Assembly (NCBI GenBank): GCA_013076295.1
Contig: RQOL01000855.1
Coordinates: 1,116,001 to 1,180,000, forward strand
Source: Sanderia malayensis
Taxonomy: Eukaryota > Cnidaria > Scyphozoa > Semaeostomeae > Pelagiidae
Reading direction: 5' to 3'
Length of the DNA stretch: 64,000 nucleotides
Positions 36,902-51,800 of this stretch are shown here, piece by piece (position 1 is the first letter of the stretch; each line of letters starts with the position of its first letter). Position numbers and translations under genes: made by a program. The notes beneath the pieces are model-generated. The model did no database searches. It had not been told where the DNA came from and saw only the letters and a list, made by a program, of their open reading frames with translations.

Positions 36902-37720
36902 CGCGCGTCAAACTTTCGTGAAAATTGCCAAAATTCGCGAAATTCGCGAAAGTTTATTTCGCTAAAGTATAGTTATATAATTTATATAATTTGACTTACT
37001 CTCCTTTGTTGCATTGAAATTTACTTTTCTTGTCCAAGTACTCCATGTATGTTTTGCATCCCAACAGCTTTGTAGGCAGCACCAAACATATTATTTTTTC
37101 TAAAAAATTAAATTAGAAACGTTGCATAAAAAAGTATATTAGAAACTTTGTGACTTCAAGTCATGTACAGAAATTTTTGCTAATCTTGAAACCTGTGCTG
37201 TTGTAGGGTAGAAGCCAATGGCACAATCACTCAAAACCTTTCTCTTTGTACGGTACACACTTTTAAAATGTGTAATTTGCAAGCAATGATGCTGAACTAA
37301 GTTCAATATTTTTCAATATATTTTGGGGGACATGGACATGCCCAAAATCCTCAAATTAGAATCGTTCGTAGCGTAATTAACATCGATAACAAGAAATATA
37401 AGGAAGGGCCTTGTCTATGTTCAGAGGATACCAAACAATAACTACGGAAATATTCAATTGCCTTTGTCAAGCAATATTTTGGCACACGCAACAAATTTAG
37501 CTGGTTCACATATGATACTATTTGCATGATAGCATTTCTTATGAATATGAATAATATTGACAACGTTTAATGCAGTTCACCACAATATCAGAGTACATTC
37601 GATAAGCAATTGGGATTACACTATTATACGCAGGGTGATGGAATGTACAAACTGCATAGAAATATGGAGGCGATGAGGCCAAGATAAGAATATATAGGTC
37701 TCTAAGGAAGAAAGTACAGT

Positions 37721-37800
37721 CAACTCTGTCTAATTCGAACTCTATGGGGGAATCCAATTTTGTTCCAATTACAGAAAGTTCGAATTATACGAGTTTTCAT
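37721..37800. mobile_element. Pogo/Tigger-like terminal sequence
   Basis: CAGTCAACTCTGTCTAATTC followed by GAACTC, then GAAAGTTCGAATTATACGAG about 50 bases on, is the typical layout of a pogo/Tigger-family end (CAGT start, repeated TTCGAATTA words). The opposite end was not recognised. Confidence 0.5.
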
Positions 37801-38182
37801 GAAGTGCCATATTTTACCCCTAGTTACGCGTGCGTATATTTTTCACTCCCACGTGTGGTTTATAATCAATGTTTAATAGAGGTTTAATGCGCAACATTAA
37901 ATTTCGGTGGCCATTTCCTCTGCCAAATGTCACTGGGAGTTTTTTAACTTTTCGACAAAGACTGCTAATCGAGTTCAGTCTTTTTCTATTTGGCAAAATT
38001 ATTGAAACATTTTGAGCTTAGTGGCTGCTCGGCATGTGGCAATGGCCCCCGGGGAAGATAGGGTTTCGCCTTTTTTGGGCGAAATCTTATTGGAACCGGG
38101 TAATTTTTAGCGATTGTTTAATAACAATTTTCCACATCTTTTATATTTTACTTACATTTAATTATTTGAAGAATTGTAAGGC

Positions 38183-38215
38183 TTCAAGTGCCAATTGTAA
38201 CAATTGGCACTTGAA
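38183..38215. repeat. Perfect 15-bp inverted repeat
   Basis: TTCAAGTGCCAATTG and CAATTGGCACTTGAA are perfect reverse complements separated by TAA. Confidence 0.9.
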
Positions 38216-39122
38216 ACCCCACAGTTACAACTTCATTTCAAGAAGTCTTTGATGCTTTATGGGCGTTAGGAGTGCATCATTGTTGTCAGGAAACCTGAAT
38301 TTTTATGCTTCCTAAGTAATCTGTGGATGACACAGTAGGTATTTAATCAAATTGCTCACGGGAATGTTTTAAGAGCGCATGCGTTTATGAAGAAATGATC
38401 AACCATTGTGTCGTGAAACCCTGTCCAATCATTATAATGTTCTCATGGTGATTTCAATGTGAATCATTTTGTATTGCAAATTTTAGCTCAGGTGAGAATT
38501 ATTGCCAAATATGGTGCTATACCAAAATCTAAAACGCTGTATAACTTATTACATCATACCTCATGGTGAAACAATTACATTGCAAGTTTCTGGCTCGCTA
38601 TTACAGACAAGGTAGATATGAGAAACGTCCGATATAACATCAATAAATTGGCAACACACGATATCCAAAACAGCTTCTGATGAAGGCCAAATAAAAAAAG
38701 AATTAGATTGGAGTGGCACACCCTGATCCGCATAAAATCACGCATGAAATTCTTTGCATCACCATAGCACACGCTTGCATTTGGTGAAGGTTACCCTCCT
38801 GTGAATATGTTCAACCAACCATATGAAGACAAATGCCTTCTTTATGTTATCCTTACTATTAATGAACACTGGCCATTGTTGTATGAAAATTGTTTCGATC
38901 TAGAAATATCAGTTTAAAAGTTACACAGCATGTTCCTATTTGAGTTTTTAACGTACAGTATTACGTATTATGTCATAGAAACTTCTGCGCAGTAGCCTAT
39001 ATATGGCACAGCGGATACATGCCCAACTTTAGGGTATTGTAACCTAGACTCATTATATTACGTCTAGTGCCTCGTTCGCAAGTTGCTCAACACAAGGGAC
39101 TTGGTTCAAATCAAATAGCTGG

Positions 39123-39655
39123 AAATGTCATTCACAAGGGGTCGAGTCCTATTATTTAGGACCTTTTGATCAGTTTGAGACCATTCCCGCATTCTAGCAT
39201 AAGTATTTCAAAAGTTGCAAAGACCAGCTTTTCCCTATTGAAATACGTTACTATCATACATAAAGCTACGGTTAAAAAAATGAAACTTGAAAATAAATGG
39301 AAATGTCACTCACAAGGGATCGAATCCTATCAATTAGGACCTTCTGATCAGCTTGAGACCTTTCCCAGCCTTCTAGCATTAATATTTCAAAAGGTGGCCC
39401 CGGGCGAGCTTTTACTCCAAGTGAAATACATTACCTATCACACATAAAGCTAGGGTTAAAAAATATCAAATTTGGAAATAGAAGGAAATTTCACTCACAA
39501 GAGATCAAATTCTATTAATTAGGACCTTCGGATCAGTTTGGAACTATTCCCAGCTTTGTAGCATAAATATTTCAAAAGTTGGCCAGGCGAGTATTTACTC
39601 CACCAAGTGAAATACATTACCTATCATACATAAAGCTAGAGTTAGAAAAATTTTT
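39123..39655. repeat. Three tandem units of about 180 bp
   Basis: Units starting near 39123, 39301 and 39485 share AAATGTCACTCACAAG, AATTAGGACCTTCTGATCAG, ATATTTCAAAAGTTG, and GTGAAATACATTACCTATCA followed by ATAAAGCTA. Divergence between units is roughly 10-20% by eye. Confidence 0.85.
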
Positions 39656-39904
39656 AAAAATTAGAAAAATTTAATGCTTTGCTTACGATGTTGGAGCCCA
39701 ATGCTCTAGAGTCCATGCTTCCTTCGTGATCTTCTTTGCCTGGTCAATTGTTCTATTGAATTAAAAGATGTTTCAGGGTTGATTATAGAAACAATTAAAG
39801 TCATATACGATCCTGCGCAATATCAATGACTCAGCCAGCCACTGCGCATACTGACCACCTTGCTCCTTCGTATGACGTAAATCTGACCACGACCCCAATT
39901 GACA

Positions 39905-40395
39905 CACCAGACACTGTCAGTAGTATTACGTCATGCATACTCCTGCGCAGTAACCTGAGTATGCGGCTTTACATGTACGCCCACCGTTAGGGCACTCTAA
40001 CCCTAACCCTTTGCCTCACTGACACACCGGACAGTCAGTAACATTACGTTATGCATACTCCTGCGCAGTAGCATATAGATGGCACTGCGCATACACGCCC
40101 ACCTTTAGGGCACTCTAACCCTAACACTGACCCTAAGCCCTAATGATACACCAGACACTATCAGTACCATTACGTCATGCATACTCTTGCACAGTAGCCA
40201 ATTTAGAGCACTGCGCATACTCGCCCACCTTTGGGACACTTAAATTACAAACTGGTAAAAAGACAAAGTAGATTTCTCACCAGGTTTTGAACCAATGGTT
40301 TCAGTCGTATTGTGCAAGTAAGTTACCGTTAGTCCACAACACCGCCTCCTAGCAGAAGAGAATAGCACAAGGTCAAAGGAATCAACGCACCAGAC
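39905..40395 (-). repeat. Composite repeat: CCCTAA-bearing tandem units plus tRNA-like head (copy 1)
   Basis: Three units (landmark ATTACG at 39925, 40043, 40169; spacing 118 and 126) contain TGCATACTCCTGCGCAGTA, CGCCCACCTTTAGGGC and CTCTAACCCTAACCC. To the right, 40283-40293 is GGTTTTGAACC (minus strand GGTTCAAAACC, B-box-like) and the A-box-like TGGACTAACGG lies on the minus strand near 40328-40338, as in a tRNA-derived Pol III promoter. The same order and orientation recur at 56118-56745. Confidence 0.65.
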
Positions 40396-41466
40396 ATATA
40401 AGCCGTATTTACACTACATAAACTATACCTTACTCGGGTCGAACCCGGGTTAGTTTCTTTGGTATCTGTGATGGGCATACGCATTTGGTTACAACAATAG
40501 AGACAAAAGGCGCCAAGGAAATCCAACTCTCCTTTCACTTAACGAGGCCATGATGTTATCAACCCAGTTTTACACCCGTACTTACTAAAACGCAGAACCA
40601 CCCAAAACGACCCACAACGACCCATAACCACCTCATAACTACCCAAAACGACCCAAAAATTTTTAACTTAAACAGTAGATCAAGTATTTAGGGGCAAAAA
40701 CCCCCAAATCTCGGCAGGTGCTTTCAAGTATCTCTTAAATTCTTCTTTTGTCGTGGGAATTAATAAGAAGAATTGATTAAATAAAAGCGCGAACTGATAA
40801 ATATTTTTGTTTTCATTGCTATGCGAATTCACACCTTGTTAACTTCGAAGGGACTGCCAGATTCCATTGCTTCTGTCAGATGCTCTTTGAATTGTTGATG
40901 ACCTTTAGTATGCAGCAAAACCTCCCAACATCTCAACCCTTGAACTACTTCATTGTTCAGTGAAAGTTTAGTCGCAACCTAACAAGAAAATCCTAAAAGA
41001 ATTAAGAATACTTTTAGATTACCTGGCAGATCTATTGCGTAGAACTCATTGTCAGTAGCCACAGATTGAAAAATTATTTCTCAATTGACATTGGTTTGGG
41101 CTGCAAATGTAATAAGCAACGCAAGGGTAATATAGAATATACAAAAGTGTGGTGTCTGAACATAAAACCACTCATGATTGGGGGGGGCATTAATCTGAAG
41201 AAGGGCAAACTTTTGTCCATAAAAGGGGCATGCTTTAAGGTGTGCAGAAGAGTGGGAGGCACATACCCCCAAGTCCCCTAACTTCTATGTCATTGCTTTA
41301 CTGGCTTTATTTGGTGCAATGAAAATTCTTCTTGAACAGCTTAACAAATTAACCAAGGCAGAAAAAGAGTAGTGTAGCCGCTTAACTCCAAAATGTGCAT
41401 GAATTGTGCATTTTATGATACAAGCATGAAAATTGGCACAAGTGCACAGTTTGATACGCTGAACAA

Positions 41467-41725
41467 AATGAGAAACAGACCCCACTCACAAAATGCCCCC
41501 AAAAGCTATTTTTAGACTGGGGTATTAGGTCCCAGTCCTCTTTTGGGTCTTCTGTTATAACTCCGAAACTACTTGCATTACAATTGTGAAATTTTGTAGA
41601 GTCAGACATATTCATGTTATAAAGACAATGAAACACAAACCCCACTCAGAAAATGCCCCCAAAAGCTATTTTTAGACAGGGGTATTAGATCCCAGTCCTT
41701 TTTTGGGCTTTCTGTTATAACTCTG
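41467..41725. repeat. Two-copy tandem duplication, 160-bp period
   Basis: CCCACTCACAAAATGCCCCC at 41481 recurs as CCCACTCAGAAAATGCCCCC at 41641, and both are followed by AAAAGCTATTTTTAGAC, GGGGTATTAG and CTGTTATAACTC. Confidence 0.85.
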
Positions 41726-42827
41726 TGCATTAACTCTGTGCATTTCTATACTCTTCAAGGCCCAGATACACCTACTTAACCACGGCGAAAAAACGACGAT
41801 AGTTGGTTCAAAAGTCTGCGACTGCTTGTAACAAATCTAAAAATTTATATATAAACCAATAACATACTTACTCGAAAATCCAATGCTTGATATTTAGTAA
41901 AATGTGGCTCAGAAATAACCCACCAATTATGGTATTCTAGCATCGTTGCAGAAGTGACAGTCTTTCATCTTTCTCTTCAATAAAAGAACAACAATTAAAC
42001 GTTGAAATGTTATTATCCTACATTTACTAATTGACCACCGGAAATACCCAGGCACATACACTTTTATCAAGATACGCAAAGTTGTTCATCATTTACACAA
42101 TCTATCCTTTACCTATCTCAACCGATATTTCCTTTCAGCAAAAGCGGGCAAGTTCGGATGAAACTTCAGCAGATAACACCCAGCTCCCAGCGAAAACTTC
42201 ACACTAGATCGAATAAAAAAGTGTTAGCATTCCATGACATATACTTATCTGCATAATCAATGACGCACAATTTTCTTCACTGCCCATAGCAACCATGCTT
42301 GAAGATTATGCAAGTTGCCCTCTCGTGAATAGATTCAGCCAATGAGATGAAGGCAAGTAGCCTTACCTTCATTTGTATACTTAGAAGCATTGTTTTCAAG
42401 CATTTATATCAATTTCATGGTCAAATAGCGTAAACACAATTAATTACACAACCACTTGCGCACATAGAGTTCAAGTTGTTGCTTAGTTTCTCAACAACAG
42501 GGCAAAATGACGCAGTGTACCAAGGGAAATACCTAAGTGTGGGATAAATTAATCAAGGTAAACTATAAAATACATCAATAACAAAAAAAGCTTTGAATAG
42601 ATTCTTAAGGTTCACGTGTTTAATTCATTAAATTCAAAAGTCTTTTCTTTTAGCTTCTACTTGTTTCAATAGCTAGACAACTAAGAAAAGTAATTGTATC
42701 TTGGTAAGTTGCAATTGTTACATAGACTCGAATGTTATGAAAGATAAATCTGCAAAGCTTAGAAACATTTTTACTGGTATGCCAAGAGTCCTTCGCTCCT
42801 TGGAGCTCTGCAAGTGTATCCTTGCTT

Positions 42828-42833
42828 TTATTT
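42828..42833 (-). terminator. Candidate polyadenylation signal for the cadherin gene
   Basis: The minus strand reads AATAAA about 42 bases past the cadherin stop codon. It is the nearest consensus hexamer; no cleavage data can be seen from sequence. Confidence 0.4.
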
Positions 42834-42874
42834 TTTGGCAAGTAAAAGTCTGGAATATTCACTGAAACGTTTCA

Positions 42875-45800
42875 TTAAAGATAAGTTACTACATCTGTAT
42901 TATCAATTTGTTTCTGAACTTTTAAAATTTTAAGAGGTGCAGATTTACACCGTTCCGATAAGGAAACGCTTTGGTCCCTGGTTCTATTTTGGCAATTAAT
43001 ATGTTCTTCAGGGTGTAAATTTTGAAAGAAGCTCTCATCAGTATTTAAGGATGACGAATGGTCGAATTGTGATGAATCTATTCTGGTATTGGCTGTAATG
43101 TTTGATTGGATAGAATAATCTATACTAAAATCACCATCATCTGTTTGACTTTTTCTAGCCTCATTTGAATCATCTGTTTCACTGACATTATTGAACATGT
43201 CGATACGATCATCATCGTCAACAGCTATTTTTTCACTTGTAAACAGAGGCCCACCTATACTTCTGAGTTGTTCTACCTTGTCTAATTGTTCATCGCATGA
43301 ATGTCTTAATATCGTCCCATTTATATTATCAGCGCCATCGTTGTTTTCTGCATAACTATTCAGTGACGTATTTTCACCACTGTATGCCCAGTTTGGAGAT
43401 TTCAATGAATTATTATAACTCAAGTAATCATTTTGATCACTTTTGCAAATTGCTTTCTGGTGTAGTTCAACTTTGTAAAATTGATTTTCACGGGGATGCA
43501 TGTCACCAGCCATCTTTCCTTCCTGTAAATCATCTTTCTCCTTTTAAAATTAAAAATATGAATTGCAAATTGATTAAAAATAAGACAGAAACGTGACAGT
43601 AGCTATATTAAGTTTTACTTACATTCGATTCATACGCCTCAATGATGTAATTTTGTCCGACAGATCGTTCACTTCTGTTTGTGCTAAAACAAACAAACGC
43701 CACATTATTGGCTGTTAACATTGGGAGAGCAAACAAATTAAGTTAATTATGTTAATTATGAGTAATATCTCACCCAATACTATAATAGCCATCACCAATT
43801 TTCATTGGCTCATTTCTGATAAGGTCGTTTTCATTCAGATCATTTCTTAAATTTGTTCGTGACTTTCTGCTTGTAAGACCAAAAATGTTTAATAAAGAAA
43901 AATAGAAGGCTTGATAAAAGTTTAATGGTGAACGGAAAATGTGAAATGATGGTATTACCTTCTCATGTGAGAGAGCCAAATGGATGAGAATGCTGTAAGA
44001 ACTACTAATATTGCCAAAACTGCAATAACAGCAATGTAAATATCTTTATTGCTTTCATGAATTGAAGTTGATTTCATTGATTCTGGGGTAAAATCTTCCT
44101 TGTACCAGCTTATGTTCCAGTTCTTTAATAAATTCTTCGCAATGGTTGAATTTTCTGCAATAAGCCTGCAATGACCAATCCTTCTCCATAACATTCTGGC
44201 AGTTTCCGATTTAAATGAATGAAATAACAAAATATAAACTAACTATAACAGTTTCAGCTATTTAGAATGGACATAAACGTATTTTCACCTGGCCAATTGT
44301 GGTGTAGTTAGCACTAGCTTTCGGTTGGCATCAAATCCATAAAAGTATGCCAAAAATCTAAAATTAAAATAAAATAAAACATGAATCATGATAAAAGGGA
44401 CAACTAGGTTACAAGTTATTATATTCAGCTTTAAATAAAACTGACCATCAGAAGAAAACTTACGAAGCTTTGTTTATTGACTTCACGCGAAATATTTTTA
44501 TTTGTGCCTTTGTAACATTGCTTAGCAGTCTAAAACATAAAATGAATATTGACGTAATATGTTTTGTACTATTATGAACATCGTTCAGAGTATCAGGTTA
44601 TAATTTGAATTATCTAAATTAATAATTAATCTGTCAAAAAGAAAACTACTAACGCTTCAACTTCACGGATATGCCCATAAAGATACATTGGGGAGGTTAC
44701 AATGTTGATCACTCCCACTTTAGCATCACTGATAATATAAATGATGACTTTAGCTGAATTTATTGATTCATGTGTTGGTACAATGCCTTGATTGTCACTT
44801 GCTGATACAAACATTTTGATTTCTTTATCATAGTCACTAACTAATGGTTTGTATACTTTGATTTTTCCAGATGTTGCCTCAATTTTAAATAGATTCTGCT
44901 TGTTGCCCGAAGTAATTCTATATGCAAGCATACTGTGGTTTCCAATATCGCTGTCATTTGCCTATAATTCAAAAACAAATATCATTTATTTCTTAGCATG
45001 TATATAGCTCATATATCATATAAAAATAAAAACTAATCACAATACAAAAATCAAGAAAATACTTACATAAACTTGAACAACGAAATCATTATATTTAGCA
45101 TCTTTATGCACAACTGAAAAAATTAACATGCTTAGTAATGGTCTAAATGTTTACATTAGATATTACTTTTTTGAAAAGGGTCTGGGCTTTAGAGCCTCTT
45201 ACCTGCAGTAAAATCAGTTCTTTTAAATTCTGGCGCATTATCATTTATATCCTGAATTTGAATTAACACTGTGGCCTCATCATAGTATTGTCTCGTTGAA
45301 TCTGAAATAAAATCATCGAAAACCAAAATAAAAAGCATAAAAATGAGACAAAATACCTAAAATAAAATTATGGCTGGAGGATGAAGTGATACGTTGAATA
45401 ATTACCTCTATTTTTGAATGTAGCATTGTATAATCGAATCTTCAGAGAAACCTCCGATATTTTCTCTCGGTCCAAATTCTTCTTTAAAGTTAATATACCA
45501 GTTGTTTTATTCAATTCAAATAACCCTACAATTCAAAAACCAAGACGTTTAATTAAAAAATAAAGACCATAAGATAAGCAACAATTGAATGCATTGTAAA
45601 ACAAGAAGATATACTTTGATCATTTCCACTATGAATATTGAAAAAAACATCAGATGGTGTTGCATCCTTATCAACGATAGTGCATCTTCCAATTATTGAT
45701 CCAACTGAAGCATTTTCTGCTGGCTTAAACCTAAAATCAAAATAACAAATTAATGCAATGTTCATATTTGCAATTGGCAATGGCTTAAACTTAATCAATT

Positions 45801-48800
45801 AATGATACACAATAGCAGAACAATTGAAAAAGTCCTTTCTTCCTGCAAACTTCACTCTTTGAGGGTACCATTCCACCCCTCCCCCACTCATTAAATTACC
45901 AAATTGTTTTATTCACCAGACCCTTCTGATCGTGGCGCAAAAAATAATTTTCTGGACGTTTTATACACCGTTCCTGGGGGCAAGATTGCTTAGAAACGGA
46001 GAATGATAAATAATCGTGCAAAAGTCTTGTCCATTATTATGGCTATGCTTGAATGAACATACCTGTAAAATTTTGATGCAAAATAAGGATGATTGTCATC
46101 AGCATCAGAAACAATTACTTGTAAACTTGCGGTAGAAGACAATGATATATTTTGTATCCCTTTGGCGATCAGCTTTAACTGAATGAAATATTTAACAACG
46201 TTCAATGAGCAGAGAGGTTATTCTGTATATACTTTAATGACATAAAAGGATAAAATATAAATATATAAAATGTATATATAATATCAGATACAGAAAATGT
46301 AAATCAATAAAAGTTTACCTGATAAGACATGGTTGTTTCTCTGTCCAATATGCACGAAGTATGCACTGATCCAGATATTCTTTCAATGAAAAAGCATGCA
46401 CTACCTTCCAGATCATATATCACATTTGCATTGATGCCCTTGAGAAATATGAAAGATTAGGCAAATAACATCTGGCTTCACCATAATAGAATAAATTGAA
46501 ACGAACTCATCGTAAATAGTGCTTTCTTACAATGTCAGTATCTTGAGCATTGACTTGGATAATTGTGGTATTCACAGGAGCATTCTCTTTAACTGATGCA
46601 AAATAAACTTGTCGGTCAAATGTTGGAGCATTATCATCCAAATCAGTAACACTGATTATCACTTGACAGCTTCCGTTCAATGTTTTGTTTGAGTATGAAT
46701 TTGTCGCTAAAACAGTTATGTTATAACTATCGATGTTTTCTCTGTCCTGTTAAATACAAACAAAATAATTAAAATTAAAATAAATGTTTCAATTGTATTC
46801 ACAATATTGAAAACATTCTGAAATATAAATAACACTATATTGATCAATGAAACTTTACCAGTGGAATATTCGTAAATATGTTTCCATTGCTAATGTCAAT
46901 GGAGAAAGCATTGCTTCCTGAAAGAAGATCAAATAAAATATAAGGCCAAAGAGGAAGTGTTTCGTGTTAACAAGAGTTTATATTATTGAAGGTAAAAACG
47001 TGGCATACAATAAATACAATTAGTCGATACTCATAATTAAAACTCCTTTCAATACCTTGAAGCGTATAAGACAACCGGGAATTTTCATTTTCATCTTTAT
47101 CAATGGCTGACATTTTAGTGACCAGGGTATTTCGTTGTTGATTTTCGTGTACAGAAGCATAATAAAATGGCTACGATAGAAAAAGTAAAGATTAAAGAAT
47201 ATAAAGATTAAAGAATATTTAGACAACTAGAGTAATAATAAATTAATTAATTAAATAATAAATAATCCATCGGTCCATCTATCTAATTCTTTATTACATG
47301 GCCTCGCTCTAAAAGTATTACGCAAAGACACAAGTGTAAAGAAATAGGAAAATATTGTTGTCAATTCGAAACAGCAAAGTAAAATTGAATAGTAATAGAC
47401 AAAATTAAACAACAAATAGGATTTTAAAGTAGAATTTTATCACATTACCTGCAGGAAGAACGGTGCATTGTCATTTTCATCTTCAACTGTAATTTCTAAT
47501 GTGGCAAAGTTTGCCTCACTATTTAGTTTAAGTTGAACCATGACCACAAGCTAAAATAAAATAGTACCTCATTACTGTTATCAAATATACTATATTTAGG
47601 AATATCAGGTATACCGGGTAAAATTGCCATGAAGTTATAAATTACTTGTTACAACTCACAGCATAATGTTGTTGCAACTCTCTGTCAAGAGGAGTTAGTG
47701 TTGTTACTATTCCAGTTTCAAAATTAATTTTGAATTTTCCTTTCCCTCCGTGAGCAATAGAATATTTATAATTTTTTTCATCTGTTTCTCCGTTGTATTT
47801 AGCATTGACATCATAAACAACTGTACCAGATGGCTCATTCTGCAAGAATAAAAATTCAATTTTAATCATATCAACTGGTCATGAATATAGACTACATAAA
47901 AAACATAAGAAGGTAAAATAAGATAAAAGTGAATTTGCTTACCTCTTTGACAGAGCATCGAATGAACATCGGGTGGATGGTTGGTGCATTTTTAGCAATA
48001 TTTGCCAAAAAGACACGAAGAATAGCTGAATCGTTAAGTTGCCTGTTTTGGTTGTCAACAACAAATACATTAACAGCAAATGAATTGTTTATTGTTGATG
48101 GTAAAGGTGTTTTCAATCGAAGAACGCCAGATTTCATGTTCAGTGTGAAGAAACTCTTCTCTTCGCCAATTATATAAAATGAGAACCTTCCATTCTCGTT
48201 AATATCAGGGTCAGTAGCATGAAAAGTAAAAACGTAGCTGTCATTGTGCGAATCTTTGTTGATTATTGATGAATAATGCTTTGGAGCAACAAATTTAGGA
48301 CCATTATCATTGACATCGACCACATTTATCTCCACCTTAATTGAGAAATGAAACTGTTAAAAAAAACTCCTATTGAAATATTTAACACTTGACCTGATTA
48401 GAAAACAAAATTACCGTAGTAAAACTCCTCCTTGGCGCCATTCTTGATAAATCAACTGCAGCAACTGTTATGCGATAAGCTGAGATTCTTTCTCGATCCA
48501 AAGCAACTTTTGTTCTTATTTCACCAGATGTTTTATTAATTTTAAACCTATGTTATAAAGAATAGAAAATAGTGAAGAGAGCCATGAATTATTGTGAATA
48601 AATACAACACAATGGACCACAAAACAACAATTTTTTTGCCATTCAACTTACATACTACTATCTGTGATAACATAATTAACTTTGCCAGATTCATCTTCAT
48701 CAACATCATATGCCTAACGAAACCATGAAATAATGTGAGATAAATTGGTTTGCATGTAGTTGAAATATTTCATGTCTATTTTATGTCATTTATGAATTTC

Positions 48801-51800
48801 ATTAAAATACCTGAACAATGCCAACAATTGCATCAGCTTTCTCTTCGGTTACATTAAATTTGTATCCTTTTTGTAAAAATATGGGTGCATTATCATTTAT
48901 ATCCAATACTTTGACCATCACTTCGGTTGTTGAAGTCTGAAAACATATAGCAATTCATATTTGAAGTTATGTACAACGCTTTGAAGTTAAGACATGAACT
49001 AATATCATAACTTCATAATTATCAACAGCAATATAATTAACATTACTTTATTTCCATGATCTTTCACTTGAACATGTAGATTAAAAGAACTTATTGCTTC
49101 ACGATTCAATTCTTTCGCTGTCTTAATAATGCCACTGAAAGTGAATAATAAAAATTAGATTAAAGTTAAAACAAACAGATAAGCAGTCCTAAAATTTCAA
49201 AATACGATTGAAAAACATCATCTCCTTAAAGGAAAAAATTATCCCTACCTATTCTGGACAATCTTGAAAAAGTTTGAATTGTTACTTGGTAAGATAGAAT
49301 ATTTCAACATTGCATTTTTGCCTTCATCTTTATCGTACGCCTTAAAATAGAATATTCACAATATCATTATGTGTCAAGCATTATTGACTTCTAAAATCAT
49401 GGAAACATTTTAAAGTATAATGGATATGTCAGGCAAACCGTGAGAGCTAAAACTATCGTGTTGATATTTGCTGCCTCTGTTATTTCTGCAACATATTTGT
49501 CTTTTGCAAAACGCGGGATGTTGTCGTTCACATCAACAACAGTTACTTTAACGGTGCAAAGACTTTCTCTATAAATAAAAAACAATTGTCAAATGAAGAA
49601 GAAAGGCAAAGAAAATAAACGATTTCTTTTATCAACATTACAAAAGATAATAAGTCAGATTTTCACCTTGTTTGTCCAGGAGGAGCTCTGTCTTTTGCTT
49701 TGATAAGTAAGAAATACACTGCAGTATTTTCTCGGTCCAATTTTTTAGAAGTATATAAGCTTCCATTCAAAGCATCAATATAAAATGCTTGATACTTATT
49801 TTCTGCATCAGGAAGTAATGAGTACTCAATTAAGCTATTTTGACCATAATCTTTATCTGATGCATTCACCTAAGAAAGAAGACAGCATGTAAACTTTTTT
49901 AAACGCCATAAGTAAGCAAAGTTTAAAATCATTGCTTTCAAATTTACCTGAGTAACAAATACTCTGGCTGAATGTTCTTCTTCAACAAAGACTTCCAGAG
50001 AGTTTGTTGAAAATGTTGGCGAGTTGTCATTAACATCTTCAACCGATATAATCACCTTGGTGGAATTTGCATACTGTTCCTTAGTAAATTGTTCTCTTGC
50101 TTCAACCTAAAATAAAAACAGCATTTATTATAATTAACAATTGAAATTAAGAAAGTAAGATAACATAGTGAAATTATTGACAAATTATTTAATAACCACT
50201 TCACATTTACCTCAAATACATAAGTATCTTTAACCTCTCGATCCAAACTCCCATTCACAATAACATTTCCTTTCGAGTCGATCCTGAATTTGCCATCAGT
50301 AGATTTAATGCTGTATGTTACCAACTTGTTTACTCCCTTCAAGCAAATGTTTTCATTACCTCTCTACTAATAGGCAATGTAGCTAACAGAGTTCACATGA
50401 AATGGAAGACTAAAATAAACAAAACAACATACGTCATCAGCATCATAAGCAGCAATTTGAATAACTTTTGTGCCAGTGAGAGAATTTTCTAGAACTTCTC
50501 CAATGTACAGAGACTTTTCAAATATTGGACCATTGTCATTTGTGTCGTTGATTGCAACTATAACATTACATGTTGCTGGACTGTGTGATGTTGAAGTTGC
50601 CTTTTAAAAGATAGATGAATAATAAATTAGTAATGTTACTACTTTCCAATAAAATTGCAGATATTTGTATGAAATCTAAACAAACGTACCTGAACAGCTA
50701 AAAAATATGTATTCCCGGTTACTTCTCTGTCAATAAAACCATTAACTTTTATTTCCCCAGTTATTTCGTCGATTACAAAGTTTCCATCAATATTTGTCCC
50801 TAAAAAAATTATGAGAGTATGGAATTTATGAGGGATTACATAAAATATCCAACAGGAAATTATTTAATTGATGCTGAAGTTGTGCATACGTGATAAGATC
50901 TTATAATGAACTTTGTCGTTGATTCCTTTATCAAGATCTGATGCATGAACAGTTATCAAATTTGACATCTAAAAGTAATCAATACATTTTGGTTAAAAAT
51001 AAACATATTGAAATGAAAGAATTAGGATTAAGAAAAGAAATAATGATGAAAACACTTCTTACATTATGGAGTCCTTCTTTAATAGAAGCATGATAAGTGT
51101 AATAGTCAAATTTTGCTCCTTGGTCGTCAGCATCAGTAATAAACAATTCAACCGAAGTAAATATAATATGTCGTTTTACATCAGAAGGGCGACCATCCTA
51201 ACAAAATAATAACAAAAACAAGGCTTTGAGACAACTAACTCACGAGCAACCACTAGATGCTTAAAGTTATTCGCTTCGAATATAGCAAATACGAACCGTA
51301 ACACTGATGTTCAGTATTTCTGTTTTATTTCTTTCGTAGTCAAGTTTTTTCTTCGTCCAAATGGTACCAGCAAACGGTTTTATAATAAAGTTTGACTCCT
51401 AAAATAATAAATTCATGGCAAATCATAAATAAATTACCATACTTCAATTAAATGATTGCAACAATGTAAATGATGTCAGATAGTATAACCTTTGTCCAGC
51501 CTTCAATGTTATATATAAGTTCTGAATGACCTTTCCCATCAACATCGGTGGCTTGGACTTTAGTAACGTACGTATTAATTGGGGAATCCTACAAAATAAA
51601 ATAAGCCATTGGAGTAAAGTAAAGCAAAAAATCAATGATATCCATCACTTGCTTTTTTCAAAAGTTTACCTCGCTTATATTTGCTTTGTAGGGAATTCCT
51701 TGAAAAATTGGAGCATTGTCGTTAATATCTCCAATATAAACGTAAACAACAGTGACTGCCTGCAAAACATAATTATAATCATGATAAAAATGGAGATAAA

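Larger units (their letters stand above)
36902..42874. other. Gene-free repeat-rich region right of the gap
   Basis: I find no supported exon. The first 65 bases carry GCGAAAGTTTATTTCGC words of the 8650 element family. Then come TTAGAAAC-type repeats, a pogo-like terminus (37721), a short perfect palindrome (38183), three tandem units (39123-39655), a tRNA-like plus CCCTAA composite (about 39905-40395) and a two-copy duplication (41467-41725). The rest is AT-rich. Confidence 0.6.
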
